A program made the translations under genes and the position numbers. Positions 27,533-35,702 of a DNA stretch of 64,000 nucleotides are shown in pieces. The notes beneath the pieces were generated by a model, which saw only the letters and a list, made by a program, of their open reading frames with translations, did no database searches and was not told where the DNA came from. Each line of letters starts with the position of its first letter. Position 1 is the first letter of the stretch. Source of the DNA: an uncultured Sphingomonas sp. (GTDB taxonomy: Bacteria; Pseudomonadota; Alphaproteobacteria; Sphingomonadales; Sphingomonadaceae); NCBI RefSeq assembly GCF_913776855.1, contig NZ_CAJYQD010000001.1, forward strand, positions 44,736 through 108,735, read 5' to 3'.

Positions 27533-28534
27533 ATGCCTGCTAGCACCAAGGTCCTCGTCGTCGACGACTCCCTGACCATGCGGGCGCTCATATCGGGCGC
27601 GCTCGAACGGATTCCGGGTGTCGAGGTCGTCGGACTGGCCGATGGCGCCGAGGAAGCGCGCTCGATGGTGGCGTCGCTCAAGCCGCATGTCATGACGCTC
27701 GACGTCGAGATGCCGGGCATGAGCGGCATCGAATATCTGGCCGAGATCATGGAATCGAAGCCGATGCCGGTCATCATGTTCTCGACCCGCACGACCGATG
27801 GCGCGGGCGAGACGATCGAGGCGCTGCGCCTGGGGGCGATCGACTGCCTGCCCAAGCCGCGCGTGGCGGCCCCGGCCGAACTGAACGCGATCATCGCCAA
27901 GCTCGGCAAGCGCATCAAGTCGGCGCGCAACGCGCCGGTGAAGGTTCCCAAGGTCGCCAGCGCCGCGCGGCCGATCGACTGGAACGGCCGCCTGCTGGTG
28001 GTCGGCGGCGATGCGTCCAGCACCGCATCGATGTTCCACCTGTTCGGCCAGTTCCCGCCGAACTGCCCGCCGACGATCGTCGTCCAGCATCTGGGACCGG
28101 GCCTGGTCGAGGGCATGGTGGAAAAGCTGGGATCGCAGGTCGCGCCAAAGGTCGTGGTGGCGCAGGACGGCATGGCGATCGAACAGGGCACGATCTATTT
28201 CGCGCCGCAGGGTGACCATCACCTCGTTGTCGATGCTTGGCCCTCAGGCAAGCTGCGGTTGCTGGCGCGCGATCCGGTGGCGGGTGAGCGGCCGTCGATC
28301 TCGCTGCTGTTCGCCGCAGCCGCCAAGGCGGCCGGATCGAACGCGGCGGGCGTGCTGTTCCTCGATGGCAGCGAAGATGGCGGCGGCGGGTTGAAGGCGA
28401 TGCTGGGCGCGGGCGGCTATGCCTTTGCCCCGGCGGAGACCGGCGGCGGGCATACGCTGTCGCGCGGCATGGTGACGCAGCCGGTGCCGGCCGATGGTCT
28501 CGCCGCCGGCGTGCTGAAGCTGTGTTCGAAATGA
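27533..28534 (+). CDS. CheB-like receiver-esterase protein with altered active site
   Basis: A second CheB homologue (333 aa). The receiver is intact: VVDDSLTMR, Asp57 in TLDVEMPGMSG and Lys in LPKPR. In the esterase domain the segment that should read IGASTGG is VGGDASST, so Asp160 aligns with the catalytic serine. The histidine region (VQHLGPGL) and the aspartate (GSEDGGG) remain, though LTGMG is FLDGS. It is probably not an active methylesterase by the standard mechanism. It may work as a phosphate sink or scaffold. It overlaps the next gene as ATGA. Confidence 0.88.
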   Translation: MPASTKVLVVDDSLTMRALISGALERIPGVEVVGLADGAEEARSMVASLKPHVMTLDVEMPGMSGIEYLAEIMESKPMPVIMFSTRTTDGAGETIEALRLGAIDCLPKPRVAAPAELNAIIAKLGKRIKSARNAPVKVPKVASAARPIDWNGRLLVVGGDASSTASMFHLFGQFPPNCPPTIVVQHLGPGLVEGMVEKLGSQVAPKVVVAQDGMAIEQGTIYFAPQGDHHLVVDAWPSGKLRLLARDPVAGERPSISLLFAAAAKAAGSNAAGVLFLDGSEDGGGGLKAMLGAGGYAFAPAETGGGHTLSRGMVTQPVPADGLAAGVLKLCSK

Positions 28535-28809
28535 GCGGGGTCGCGTTCCCCGCCGCCTCGCCCGCGCTGGGCGAGGCGCTGGCCGGCGAGCTGGAGCGGG
28601 CTTCGCGCCTGCTCGGCGAGCTGGCGTTCGAGCTGGGCAGCGACGAAACGACGCTGCGCCGGCACCTGACCGGCCTGCAGTCGATCGACCATGTGACGCA
28701 GATCTTGCTGAACATCGCGACCGTGCTGCGCGCGGGCGAGGGAACGGATCAGCTGGCCGGGGTTACGCTGGAGGATGTCGCGGGACGATTGCGCGCGAGC
28801 CTGAATTGA
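28531..28809 (+). CDS. Unknown helical protein of the chemotaxis operon
   Basis: A 92-aa predicted helical protein, acidic overall, with no transmembrane segment. It contains LTGLQSIDHVTQILLNIATVL, reminiscent of helical bundles that contact receptors or kinases, but I cannot assign a family. It starts inside the stop of the second cheB-like gene (ATGA) and is the last gene of the operon, before a tRNA. Its job is unknown; co-transcription implies a chemotaxis role. Confidence 0.75.
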   Translation: MSGVAFPAASPALGEALAGELERASRLLGELAFELGSDETTLRRHLTGLQSIDHVTQILLNIATVLRAGEGTDQLAGVTLEDVAGRLRASLN

Positions 28810-28814
28810 TCGGC

Positions 28815-28888
28815 TGGTGCCCCGTGCAGGAATCGAACCCGCGTCTCTTCGTTACAAAGGAAGCCGTTTACCATTAACGTAACGGGGC
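28815..28888 (-). tRNA. tRNA-Thr (anticodon TGT), slightly irregular
   Basis: Acceptor stem GCCCCGT/ACGGGGC with discriminator A and encoded CCA. The D-arm is CGTT-AATGGTA-AACG. The anticodon stem CTTCC/CGAAG carries the loop TTTGTAA with anticodon TGT. The T-arm is GCGGG-TTCGATT-CCTGC. The stem has a C-C mismatch next to the loop and the variable loop is 4 nt (AGAC), so it is somewhat irregular, but every arm is present. Length is 74 nt. Confidence 0.82.
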
Positions 28889-28930
28889 ACGCCGCGTGCC
28901 ATCTACCAAGCGGCGGGTCGGACCACAATC

Positions 28931-29854
28931 TCAAACCACACTGAAGGTCCAGCCCTCGGTCCGCGCGACATGGGCCGTCAGCGCGGGCGGCGACCAGAGC
29001 GCCGGATCCTGCGCGACCGCCCGCAACCAGGCGGCGCTCAGCAACGCGTCGGTGGCATGATCGTCATAGCGCGGCGACGGTTCATGCGGCGGGCTGCCCA
29101 GCACCTTGAGCGCCTCGTCCAGTTGATCTGCGTCCCGCAGCTTGCTCCGCCCGGCGCGTATGCCAGCGGCCCGTGCGGCGATGGTGGTATAGAGTTCGAC
29201 GATGACCGGCCCCGATGCCGGCAGCGGATCGAACGGCCATACCGGTATCCGTCCGCCCAGCCGGTGCAGGACCCGCATTCCCGTCAGGCTAGATTTGCCG
29301 ACCTGCGCCGCGCCGACCAGGTTGAAGCAGCTGGTGGGGGAGAATCCCGCCGCCCGCTGCCGTTCCTCGCACAGCCGCAACCGGCCGCGTCCCTGTCCGA
29401 AACGGTCGCCGCACGCCTGGTGACGGCGGAAATGGCGCGACAATTCGGCATCGTTGACCACCGACGTCGCCGCCAGATGCGGATCGTCCGCCGCCACCGC
29501 GTCGACCATCGCCCAGAGCGCGCGCGCATCGTCCGGCGAGTCCGCCCAGCCGGGAAAATAGCTGCCGGCGTCGACGAAGGGCAGGGCGGGCGACAGGTCC
29601 AGCCCGATCAACATGTCGGCGCCTGTGTCGGCCAGCATCGTCATCCAGTCGAGAACGGCCTGCCGCGACCATCCGCCCTGCTGCGCCATCAGCACCGGGC
29701 CGCCACGGCCGGCCTCCGCTACCGCCACCGCCAGCCCCGCCGGACGCGCGACCGCCTGTCCCGACCAGTCGATCGCGGCGAAACGGGCAAAGCGCCGGGT
29801 CAGGGCCGCTCGCCGCGGTCGAGGCGCTGCCGCGCCGTCGCCCGGTCCCACCAT
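28931..29854 (-). CDS. Hypothetical protein, possibly DUF429-like
   Basis: The 307-aa product has FAAIDWSGQAVARPAGLAVAV at its start, which resembles the nucleotide-binding edge of DUF429/RNase H-like proteins. It also has DLSPALPFVDAG and VIVELYTTIAARAAG patches. The best start is the ATG at 29854, which overlaps the yjbR-like gene by 55 bases. No in-frame start lies closer, so the overlap is probably real. Function unknown. Confidence 0.65.
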   Translation of the reverse strand: MVGPGDGAAAPRPRRAALTRRFARFAAIDWSGQAVARPAGLAVAVAEAGRGGPVLMAQQGGWSRQAVLDWMTMLADTGADMLIGLDLSPALPFVDAGSYFPGWADSPDDARALWAMVDAVAADDPHLAATSVVNDAELSRHFRRHQACGDRFGQGRGRLRLCEERQRAAGFSPTSCFNLVGAAQVGKSSLTGMRVLHRLGGRIPVWPFDPLPASGPVIVELYTTIAARAAGIRAGRSKLRDADQLDEALKVLGSPPHEPSPRYDDHATDALLSAAWLRAVAQDPALWSPPALTAHVARTEGWTFSVV

Positions 29855-30144
29855 GCCCGTTCCAGCAACCGTGCGATCCGATCGCCCGCACCCGTGCCGT
29901 ATCGCACCAGGATTGCCGGCCAGTCGCGATAATGATCGGTCTGCCAGAAGGTCGCGGGGTCGGTGTCGAGCAGCACCTCCTTCTCCGCCGGGGGGACGTG
30001 CAGCACGAAACTGCCGGGATCGGGCGCGGTCGTCCCGGCGAGTGTCCGTCCGCGAAAGCGCAGCGCCGGCTGACCATAGCTGGTACCCAGTTCGACGCCC
30101 GGCAGCATCAACCCGACCCCGACGACCTCCACCCAATCCTTCAC
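29800..30144 (-). CDS. MmcQ/YjbR family DNA-binding-fold protein
   Basis: A 114-aa protein of the YjbR group, recognised by GVELGTSYGQPALRFRGRTLA and the C-terminal WWDRATARQRL helix. The fold resembles a double-wing DNA-binding module, but the biological role is not established. The GTG at 30144 overlaps the rarA stop (GTGA), which is preferred over the track start at 30171. It forms a run with rarA and the DUF429-like gene. Confidence 0.8.
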   Translation of the reverse strand: MKDWVEVVGVGLMLPGVELGTSYGQPALRFRGRTLAGTTAPDPGSFVLHVPPAEKEVLLDTDPATFWQTDHYRDWPAILVRYGTGAGDRIARLLERAWWDRATARQRLDRGERP

Positions 30145-31454
30145 GATGTCTGCCGCCGTTCGTCCCACCACGCCATGCGCTCGGCGATGCGCTGTTCGAA
30201 CCCGCGTCTGGTCGGTTCGTAGAAGCGCGCCGGGGTCATCTCCTCGGGCCAGTAATTCGCGCCCGAAAATCCGTCCTGATGGTCATGGTCATAGGCATAG
30301 CCCTTGCCATAGCCGATATCCTTCATCAGCCGGGTCGGCGCGTTGAGGATCGAGGGCGGCGGCATCAACGACCCAGTTTCGCGCGCCGATTTGAACGCGG
30401 CCTTCTGCGCCGTGTACGCCGCGTTCGATTTGGGCGCGGTGGCGAGGTACAGGCACGCCTGCACGATCGCCAGTTCGCCCTCCGGACTGCCGAGAAATTC
30501 ATAGGCGTCCTTGGCGGCGAGGCACTGGACCAGCGCCTGCGGATCGGCGAGGCCGATGTCTTCGCTGGCAAAGCGGGTCAGCCGCCGCAGGACATAGAGC
30601 GGTTCCTCGCCCGCGGTCAGCATCCGCGCCATGTAATAGAGCGCGGCCTGCGGGTCCGATCCGCGCAGCGATTTGTGGAGCGCGGAGATCAGGTTGTAAT
30701 GCCCCTCGCGATCCTTGTCATAGACCGCGACCCGCCGTTGCAGCAGTGCCGACAGCCCGGCGGGATCGAGGGGTTCGGGCAGGTCAATCGAAAACAGCGT
30801 CTCGGCCTGATTGAGCAGAAACCGGCCATCGCCGTCAGCACTCGCCACCAATGCCGCGCGGGCGGCATCGTCGAGGGGGAGGGGCCGCTCCTCCAATGCT
30901 TCGCCGCGCGCCAGCAATTCGTTCAGCGCGTCGGCGCCCAGCCGGTGGAGGATCAGCACCTGCGACCGGCTGAGCAACGCGGCGTTGAGTTCGAACGACG
31001 GGTTTTCGGTCGTCGCGCCGACCAGCGTAACGGTGCCGTCCTCGACATAGGGCAGGAAACCGTCCTGCTGCGCGCGGTTGAAGCGGTGGATTTCGTCCAC
31101 GAACAGCAACGTGCGGCGCCCCAGCCGGCCATGTTCACGGGCCTCCGCGAACACCTTCTTCAGGTCGGCGACGCCGGAAAAGACCGCCGAAATCTGGGCA
31201 TAGCGCAGGCCCACCGCATCGGCGAGCAGTCGGGCGATCGTCGTCTTCCCCGTACCGGGCGGTCCCCACAGGATCATCGACGACAGCTTTCCCGCCGCAA
31301 CCATTCGTCCGATCGCCCCCTCCGGCCCGGTCAGGTGATCCTGTCCGACGACCTCGGCCAGCGTGGTCGGACGGAGGCGATCGGCAAGCGGCCCACCAAT
31401 GGGAGTGTCGGGCGCGGGCGCGGGCGGGGCGAAGTCGGCGAACAGGTCGGACAT
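30141..31454 (-). CDS. rarA: Replication-associated recombination protein RarA (MgsA)
   Basis: A 437-aa AAA ATPase of the RarA/WRNIP1 family, acting at stalled replication forks. It begins with a short SSB/clamp-interacting N-terminus (MSDLFADF), then VVGQDHL, Walker A WGPPGTGKT and Walker B LLFVDEIHRFN. The family tail includes SARETGSL-type and DHDHQDGFSGANYWPE. The start is the ATG at 31454; the upstream track extension reaches into the divergent PadR promoter. Confidence 0.95.
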   Translation of the reverse strand: MSDLFADFAPPAPAPDTPIGGPLADRLRPTTLAEVVGQDHLTGPEGAIGRMVAAGKLSSMILWGPPGTGKTTIARLLADAVGLRYAQISAVFSGVADLKKVFAEAREHGRLGRRTLLFVDEIHRFNRAQQDGFLPYVEDGTVTLVGATTENPSFELNAALLSRSQVLILHRLGADALNELLARGEALEERPLPLDDAARAALVASADGDGRFLLNQAETLFSIDLPEPLDPAGLSALLQRRVAVYDKDREGHYNLISALHKSLRGSDPQAALYYMARMLTAGEEPLYVLRRLTRFASEDIGLADPQALVQCLAAKDAYEFLGSPEGELAIVQACLYLATAPKSNAAYTAQKAAFKSARETGSLMPPPSILNAPTRLMKDIGYGKGYAYDHDHQDGFSGANYWPEEMTPARFYEPTRRGFEQRIAERMAWWDERRQTS

Positions 31455-31512
31455 GGCCCTGCATATAGGGCGCGCGAAAAAACCGCGAAACACCTCTTGC
31501 AACAACCTGTTT

Positions 31513-31541
31513 AAGATATATCTTCTCTACCAAGATATATC
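31513..31541 (+). promoter_or_regulatory. Tandem AT-rich palindromes upstream of padR (probable autoregulatory operator)
   Basis: The perfect 12-bp palindrome AAGATATATCTT (31513-31524) is followed by a second copy AAGATATATC (31532-31541) whose GATATATC core is also palindromic. The cores are 19 bp apart, about two helix turns. In this GC-rich DNA the AT block is striking. Its position right before padR fits a PadR dimer operator that overlaps the promoter. Confidence 0.7.
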
Positions 31542-31552
31542 GGAGAATGAAT

Positions 31553-32092
31553 ATGCGATTTGGAATGGGATATGCTTCGTGGACCGGCGCGCCGGGGCCG
31601 GGTGGTCGGGGACGACATGGCGGCGGCCCGCGTGGCCGGGTGCTGGGCGGTGACGAACTGAAGCTGGTGCTGCTGGCGTTGATCGCGGAGGCGCCGCGCC
31701 ACGGATACGACCTGATCCGCGCGGTCGAGGCACGCACCGGCGGTGCCTATGCGCCCAGCCCCGGCGTGGTCTATCCGACGCTGACGCTGCTGACCGACAT
31801 GGGATTGATCGAGGAACAGGCGAGCGACGGTGCCCGCAAGCTGTTCGCCGCGACCGAAGTCGGCACCGCGCAGCTGGCGCAGGATGCCGAACGGGTCGGC
31901 GACCTGTTCGCGCGGCTGGAGGCGCTGGGCGAACATCGTGCCCGCACCGATGCCGGTCCGATCCACCGCGCCCGCGCCAATCTGCGCGCCGCGCTCCACC
32001 ACCGGCTCGCCGGGCCGGATGTCGACACCGATACCCTCCACGCCATTGCCGCCATCCTCGACGAAGCGGCCCAGAAGGTTGAACGTCTATGA
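31553..32092 (+). CDS. PadR family transcriptional regulator
   Basis: A 179-aa regulator. After a Gly-rich N-terminus (GAPGPGGRGRHGG) comes the winged-helix PadR domain with LVLLALIAEAPRHGYDLIRAV and the typical PSPGVVYPTLTLLTDMGL. A C-terminal helical dimerisation segment follows. GGAG lies 7 bases before the ATG at 31553 but abuts the ATG at 31547, so 31553 is the better start. It overlaps the DUF2218 gene by ATGA. In related clusters this pair accompanies iron or siderophore genes. Confidence 0.92.
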   Translation: MRFGMGYASWTGAPGPGGRGRHGGGPRGRVLGGDELKLVLLALIAEAPRHGYDLIRAVEARTGGAYAPSPGVVYPTLTLLTDMGLIEEQASDGARKLFAATEVGTAQLAQDAERVGDLFARLEALGEHRARTDAGPIHRARANLRAALHHRLAGPDVDTDTLHAIAAILDEAAQKVERL

Positions 32093-32406
32093 CCGATCAC
32101 ACTACCCGCGCGGCGGTGCCGACCGCGAACGCCAGCCGCTACCTCCAGCAGCTGTGCAAGCACTGGCAGCACAACCTGACCGTCGAGTTCGACGCGAACC
32201 ACGGCACCGTCACGTTTCCGCGCGATGCGCGCGGGGCCAGCCATCCCGGCGAAGCCATGGTGACGTTCGACGCTGCGGCGGACGCCCTCGACGTCCGGAT
32301 CGATGCGACTTCGGCAGAACAGCTAGACGGGCTGAAGGACGCGGTGGCACGGCATCTCGATCGCTTTGCGTTTCGCGAGGCGCCGCTTCGCTTCGACTGG
32401 CAATGA
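32089..32406 (+). CDS. DUF2218 domain protein
   Basis: A 105-aa soluble protein beginning with SRYLQQLCKHWQHN, followed by VEFDANHGTVTFP and a C-terminal LDRFAFREAPLRFDW, the recognisable DUF2218 pattern. The family is usually co-encoded with PadR or with a siderophore-interacting flavoprotein, suggesting a link to iron, but no activity is known. It is translationally coupled to padR by ATGA. Confidence 0.9.
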   Translation: MTDHTTRAAVPTANASRYLQQLCKHWQHNLTVEFDANHGTVTFPRDARGASHPGEAMVTFDAAADALDVRIDATSAEQLDGLKDAVARHLDRFAFREAPLRFDWQ

Positions 32407-32437
32407 TCCGGGGCGGGGTGTCGTGCGTTCGGTCGGT

Positions 32438-32704
32438 ATGACCGATACGATCGACACTCTGCGCGCCCGGATGGAGGCAGCCGCCGCCGCGATGGATTTC
32501 GAAACCGCGTCGCGGTTGCGCGACCGGATCAACCTGTTGCGCGGCGGTGCCGATCCCGACGCGGTACAGGCAGCCGATACCAGCGGGCTGACGCGACAGC
32601 AGCCGGGTGCGATGGGTCTGGGCACCAGTCGGCAGCGGGTCGATCCGCCCGCCGGCTGGACGCCGCCCAGGAAACCGGACTTGATGGTCACGCGCAAACG
32701 CTGA
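32438..32704 (+). CDS. UVR (UvrB/UvrC) motif protein
   Basis: An 88-aa protein whose N-terminal half is a UVR helix-turn-helix: LRARMEAAAAAMDFETASRLRDRINLLR, read here as two parts (RMEAAAAAMDFETASRLR and DRINLLR). The motif mediates protein contacts in UvrB, UvrC, Clp and McsA proteins. The rest is low complexity and basic. The ATG at 32438 is chosen over the track start at 32366, which lies within the DUF2218 gene. The partner is unknown. Confidence 0.8.
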   Translation: MTDTIDTLRARMEAAAAAMDFETASRLRDRINLLRGGADPDAVQAADTSGLTRQQPGAMGLGTSRQRVDPPAGWTPPRKPDLMVTRKR

Positions 32705-32772
32705 GGTACCGACTAATTTTCACCGCCATCGAACCGAACCGCGCCGGCAGCGTTCGTCCGGTATGAAGCGAT

Positions 32773-32782
32773 ATGTTGTAAC
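32773..32782 (+). promoter_or_regulatory. Candidate Zur box upstream of merC-zur
   Basis: ATGTTGTAAC, with the symmetric GTT-GT-AAC core, differs little from the ATGTTATAACAT-like boxes used by Fur-family zinc regulators. It is 28 bases before the likely merC-like start (32811) and in front of a Zur-like gene, which would fit autoregulation. It is an eye-read match only. Confidence 0.35.
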
Positions 32783-32810
32783 TTCGCGCGAATCCGGGCA
32801 TAGGGTCGCG

Positions 32811-33191
32811 ATGCGCAGTTCCGTCGCCCGTTCCTGGTTGCACGAAGGTCGACTCGACCGGTTCGGCATGATGCTGTCCGGCCTGTGCGCGGTGCATTGC
32901 GTCACGACCATTGCAGTAATGGCGATGCTGGCATCGGTCGGTGGGACGCTGCTGCATCCTGCGATCCATGAAATCGGGCTGTTGCTGGCGGTATTGCTCG
33001 GCATCGTTGCGCTGGGGGCGGGCTATCTGCGCCATGGGCGGAAGCTGCCGACGATGATCGGTGGCGTGGGTCTTGCCGTGATGGCGTTGGCGCTGACGCT
33101 GCCGCATGGCGTGCCGGAAGCGATCGCGACCCTGACCGGAGTCGGCCTGCTGGCGTTCGGTCATCACCTGAACCGCCGGGCCGGTTGCTGA
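32811..33191 (+). CDS. MerC domain membrane protein
   Basis: A 126-aa protein with four hydrophobic segments. The N-terminal part has DRFGMMLSGLCAVHCVTTI, the MerC signature with the Cys/His pair that could bind a metal, and ends with GHHLNRRAGC. MerC transports Hg(II) in mercury operons, but no other mer genes occur here and the neighbour is a Zur-like regulator. A role in zinc handling is therefore more plausible. The start at 32811 is preferred; 32763 is possible but would place the candidate Zur box in the coding region. Confidence 0.82.
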   Translation: MRSSVARSWLHEGRLDRFGMMLSGLCAVHCVTTIAVMAMLASVGGTLLHPAIHEIGLLLAVLLGIVALGAGYLRHGRKLPTMIGGVGLAVMALALTLPHGVPEAIATLTGVGLLAFGHHLNRRAGC

Positions 33192-33231
33192 CCTGCTTGC
33201 CGCTGGGCCGCCATGCGCCTATCTCGCTGAC

Positions 33232-33693
33232 ATGGCGCACGAACATCACGAACATCACGGGGCCGCTTGGAACAAGGCGGCGGAAGCCGCGCTGATCCGC
33301 GCCGGCGAACAATGGACCGCGATGCGCGCGAGCATCTTCGACGTGCTGGCATCGTTCGAAAAGCCTGCTTCCGCCTATGACATCGCCGATGCCGTGTCGA
33401 AGGCGCAGGGACGCCGCGTCGCACCCAACAGCGTCTATCGCATCCTCGACCTGTTCGTGAACGCGAACCTGGCGCGACGGGTCGAAAGTGCCAATGCCTA
33501 TCTGGCGAACACCCATCCCGATTGCGTCCACGACTGTATCTTCCTGGTCTGCGACAAATGTGGACAGACCACGCATATCGACGATGACAAGATCACCGGG
33601 ACCGTCCGTGCCGCAGCGTCGGGGGCAGGGTTCAAGCCGGTGCGGCCGGTGATCGAGGTGCGCGGAACCTGTGCAGATTGCGACCAGAACTGA
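33232..33693 (+). CDS. Fur family metalloregulator, Zur-like
   Basis: A 153-aa regulator. It begins with a His-rich stretch (HEHHEHHG), then the winged helix (RASIFDVLAS; APNSVYRILDLFVNANL) and the metal-binding part: VHDCIFLVCDKCGQTTH with CxxC and a final CADC. The two CxxC pairs form the structural zinc site. The lack of a typical Fur HHDH motif and the neighbouring MerC-like gene favour Zur over Fur. It starts 40 bases after the merC-like stop. Confidence 0.88.
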   Translation: MAHEHHEHHGAAWNKAAEAALIRAGEQWTAMRASIFDVLASFEKPASAYDIADAVSKAQGRRVAPNSVYRILDLFVNANLARRVESANAYLANTHPDCVHDCIFLVCDKCGQTTHIDDDKITGTVRAAASGAGFKPVRPVIEVRGTCADCDQN

Positions 33694-33779
33694 GCCTTTC
33701 CTGAAGCATGGGCGTGGTTTGTCCGGACGGGCGGGCGCCGGCAATCGACAGTCGGTTCCACCTGCGCTAGTCAGGCCGG

Positions 33780-35702
33780 ATGGCCGACCCACTTAGCACG
33801 CCGCTGCTCGACACCGTTCAAACGCCCGCCGACCTCCGCAAGCTGGCCCCCGGTGACCTGCGGCAACTCGCCGACGAATTGCGGCAGGAAACGATCAGTG
33901 CGGTCGGCACCACCGGTGGGCATCTGGGGTCCGGCCTTGGCGTCGTCGAACTGACCGTCGCGATCCATTATGTGTTCGACACGCCGGCCGACCGGCTGGT
34001 GTGGGACGTCGGCCACCAATGCTATCCGCACAAGATACTGACCGGCCGCCGCGACCGTATCCGCACGCTGCGCCAGGGCGGCGGGCTGTCGGGCTTCACC
34101 AAGCGGTCGGAAAGCGAATACGACCCGTTCGGTGCGGCGCACAGCTCGACCTCGATCTCGGCAGCCTTGGGCTTTGCCGTCGCCAACAAGATCGCGGGCA
34201 CGCCGGGCAAGGGCATCGCCGTGATCGGCGACGGCGCGATGTCGGCCGGTATGGCGTATGAGGCGATGAACAACGCCGAACAGGCGGGCAACCGGCTGGT
34301 CGTGATCCTGAACGACAACGACATGTCGATCGCGCCACCGGTGGGTGGCCTGTCCGCCTATCTGTCGCGCATCGTGTCGAGCCGCGAGTTTCTGGGCCTG
34401 CGTGAGGCGTTCAAGAAGATCGCCCGCAAGCTTCCGCGCCCGCTGCACACCGCCGCGCGCAAGACCGACGAGTTCGCCCGCGGCATGGCGACCGGCGGTA
34501 CGTTGTTCGAAGAGCTTGGCTTCTACTATGTCGGCCCGATCGACGGTCATAATCTCGACCACCTGATCCCCGTCCTCGAAAACGTCCGCGATGCGGAGGA
34601 AGGCCCGATCCTGGTCCATGTCGTGACCAAGAAGGGCAAGGGCTATGCCCCGGCCGAGGCGGCGGCCGACAAATATCACGGCGTCCAGAAGTTCGACGTG
34701 ATCACCGGCACGCAGGTGAAGGCCCCCGCCGGCCCGCCGCAATATCAGAACGTGTTCGGGCATACGTTGAGCAAGCTGGCCGAAACCGATCACCGCATCT
34801 GCGCGATCACTGCGGCGATGCCGTCGGGCACCGGGCTGGACCGCTTTGCCAAGGAGCATGGCGACCGCTTCTTCGACGTCGGCATCGCCGAACAGCACGC
34901 GGTGACCTTTGCCGCCGGTCTGGCGGCGCAGGGAATGCGCCCGTTCTGTGCGATCTATTCGACCTTCCTGCAACGCGCCTACGACCAGGTCGTGCATGAC
35001 GTGTGCATCCAGAACCTGCCCGTCCGCTTCGCGATCGATCGCGCCGGGCTGGTCGGGGCGGACGGTGCGACCCATGCCGGCAGCTTCGACGTGACCTATC
35101 TCGCGACCCTGCCCAACATGGTGGTGATGGCCCCGGCGGATGAGGCGGAACTGGTCCACATGACCTATACCGCCGCCGAATATGACGCCGGCCCGATCGC
35201 GGTACGCTACCCGCGCGGCAACGGCGTCGGCGTGGCGCTGCCGGAGGTTCCGCAGAAGCTGGAGATCGGCAAGGGGCGGCTGGTCCGCGAGGGCGCCAAG
35301 ATCGCGATCCTGTCGCTCGGTACCCGGCTGGAAGAGGCGCTGAAGGCCGCCGATGCGCTGGAGGCGAAGGGACTGTCGACCACCGTCGCCGACCTGCGCT
35401 TTGCCAAGCCGCTGGACGAAGCGATGATCCGCCGCCTGCTGACCACGCATGAAGTGGCGGTGACGGTCGAGGAGGGCGCGGTCGGTGGCCTCGGTGCGCA
35501 CGTCCTGACCTTTGCCAGCGACAACGGCCTGATCGATGCGGGGCTGAAGCTGCGCACGATGCGCCTGCCCGACAGTTTCCAGGACCAGGACAGCCCGCAG
35601 AAGCAGTATGACGAAGCCGGCCTGAACGCGCCGCAGATCGTCGACACCGTGTTGCAGGCGTTGCGCTGGAACGATAGCGGAGCCGCCGAAGTCCGCGCAT
35701 GA
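33780..35702 (+). CDS. dxs: 1-deoxy-D-xylulose-5-phosphate synthase
   Basis: DXS condenses pyruvate and glyceraldehyde-3-phosphate in the first step of the MEP isoprenoid pathway. The 640-aa length is normal. The N-terminal TPP domain has [14 protein letters not shown] and the thiamine-pyrophosphate motif [17 protein letters not shown]. The transketolase pyrimidine domain has [18 protein letters not shown]. It ends with a C-terminal domain. It overlaps the next small membrane gene by ATGA. Confidence 0.97.
   Translation: MADPLSTPLLDTVQTPADLRKLAPGDLRQLADELRQETISAVGTTGGHLGSGLGVVELTVAIHYVFDTPADRLVWDVGHQCYPHKILTGRRDRIRTLRQGGGLSGFTKRSESEYDPFGAAHSSTSISAALGFAVANKIAGTPGKGIAVIGDGAMSAGMAYEAMNNAEQAGNRLVVILNDNDMSIAPPVGGLSAYLSRIVSSREFLGLREAFKKIARKLPRPLHTAARKTDEFARGMATGGTLFEELGFYYVGPIDGHNLDHLIPVLENVRDAEEGPILVHVVTKKGKGYAPAEAAADKYHGVQKFDVITGTQVKAPAGPPQYQNVFGHTLSKLAETDHRICAITAAMPSGTGLDRFAKEHGDRFFDVGIAEQHAVTFAAGLAAQGMRPFCAIYSTFLQRAYDQVVHDVCIQNLPVRFAIDRAGLVGADGATHAGSFDVTYLATLPNMVVMAPADEAELVHMTYTAAEYDAGPIAVRYPRGNGVGVALPEVPQKLEIGKGRLVREGAKIAILSLGTRLEEALKAADALEAKGLSTTVADLRFAKPLDEAMIRRLLTTHEVAVTVEEGAVGGLGAHVLTFASDNGLIDAGLKLRTMRLPDSFQDQDSPQKQYDEAGLNAPQIVDTVLQALRWNDSGAAEVRA

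Noticed and set aside
29613-31514. 633-aa plus-strand ORF over the rarA/YjbR region
   Set aside because: Composition is Arg/Gln/His-rich with no motif and it lies antisense to rarA, which has clear motifs; it is a high-GC shadow.
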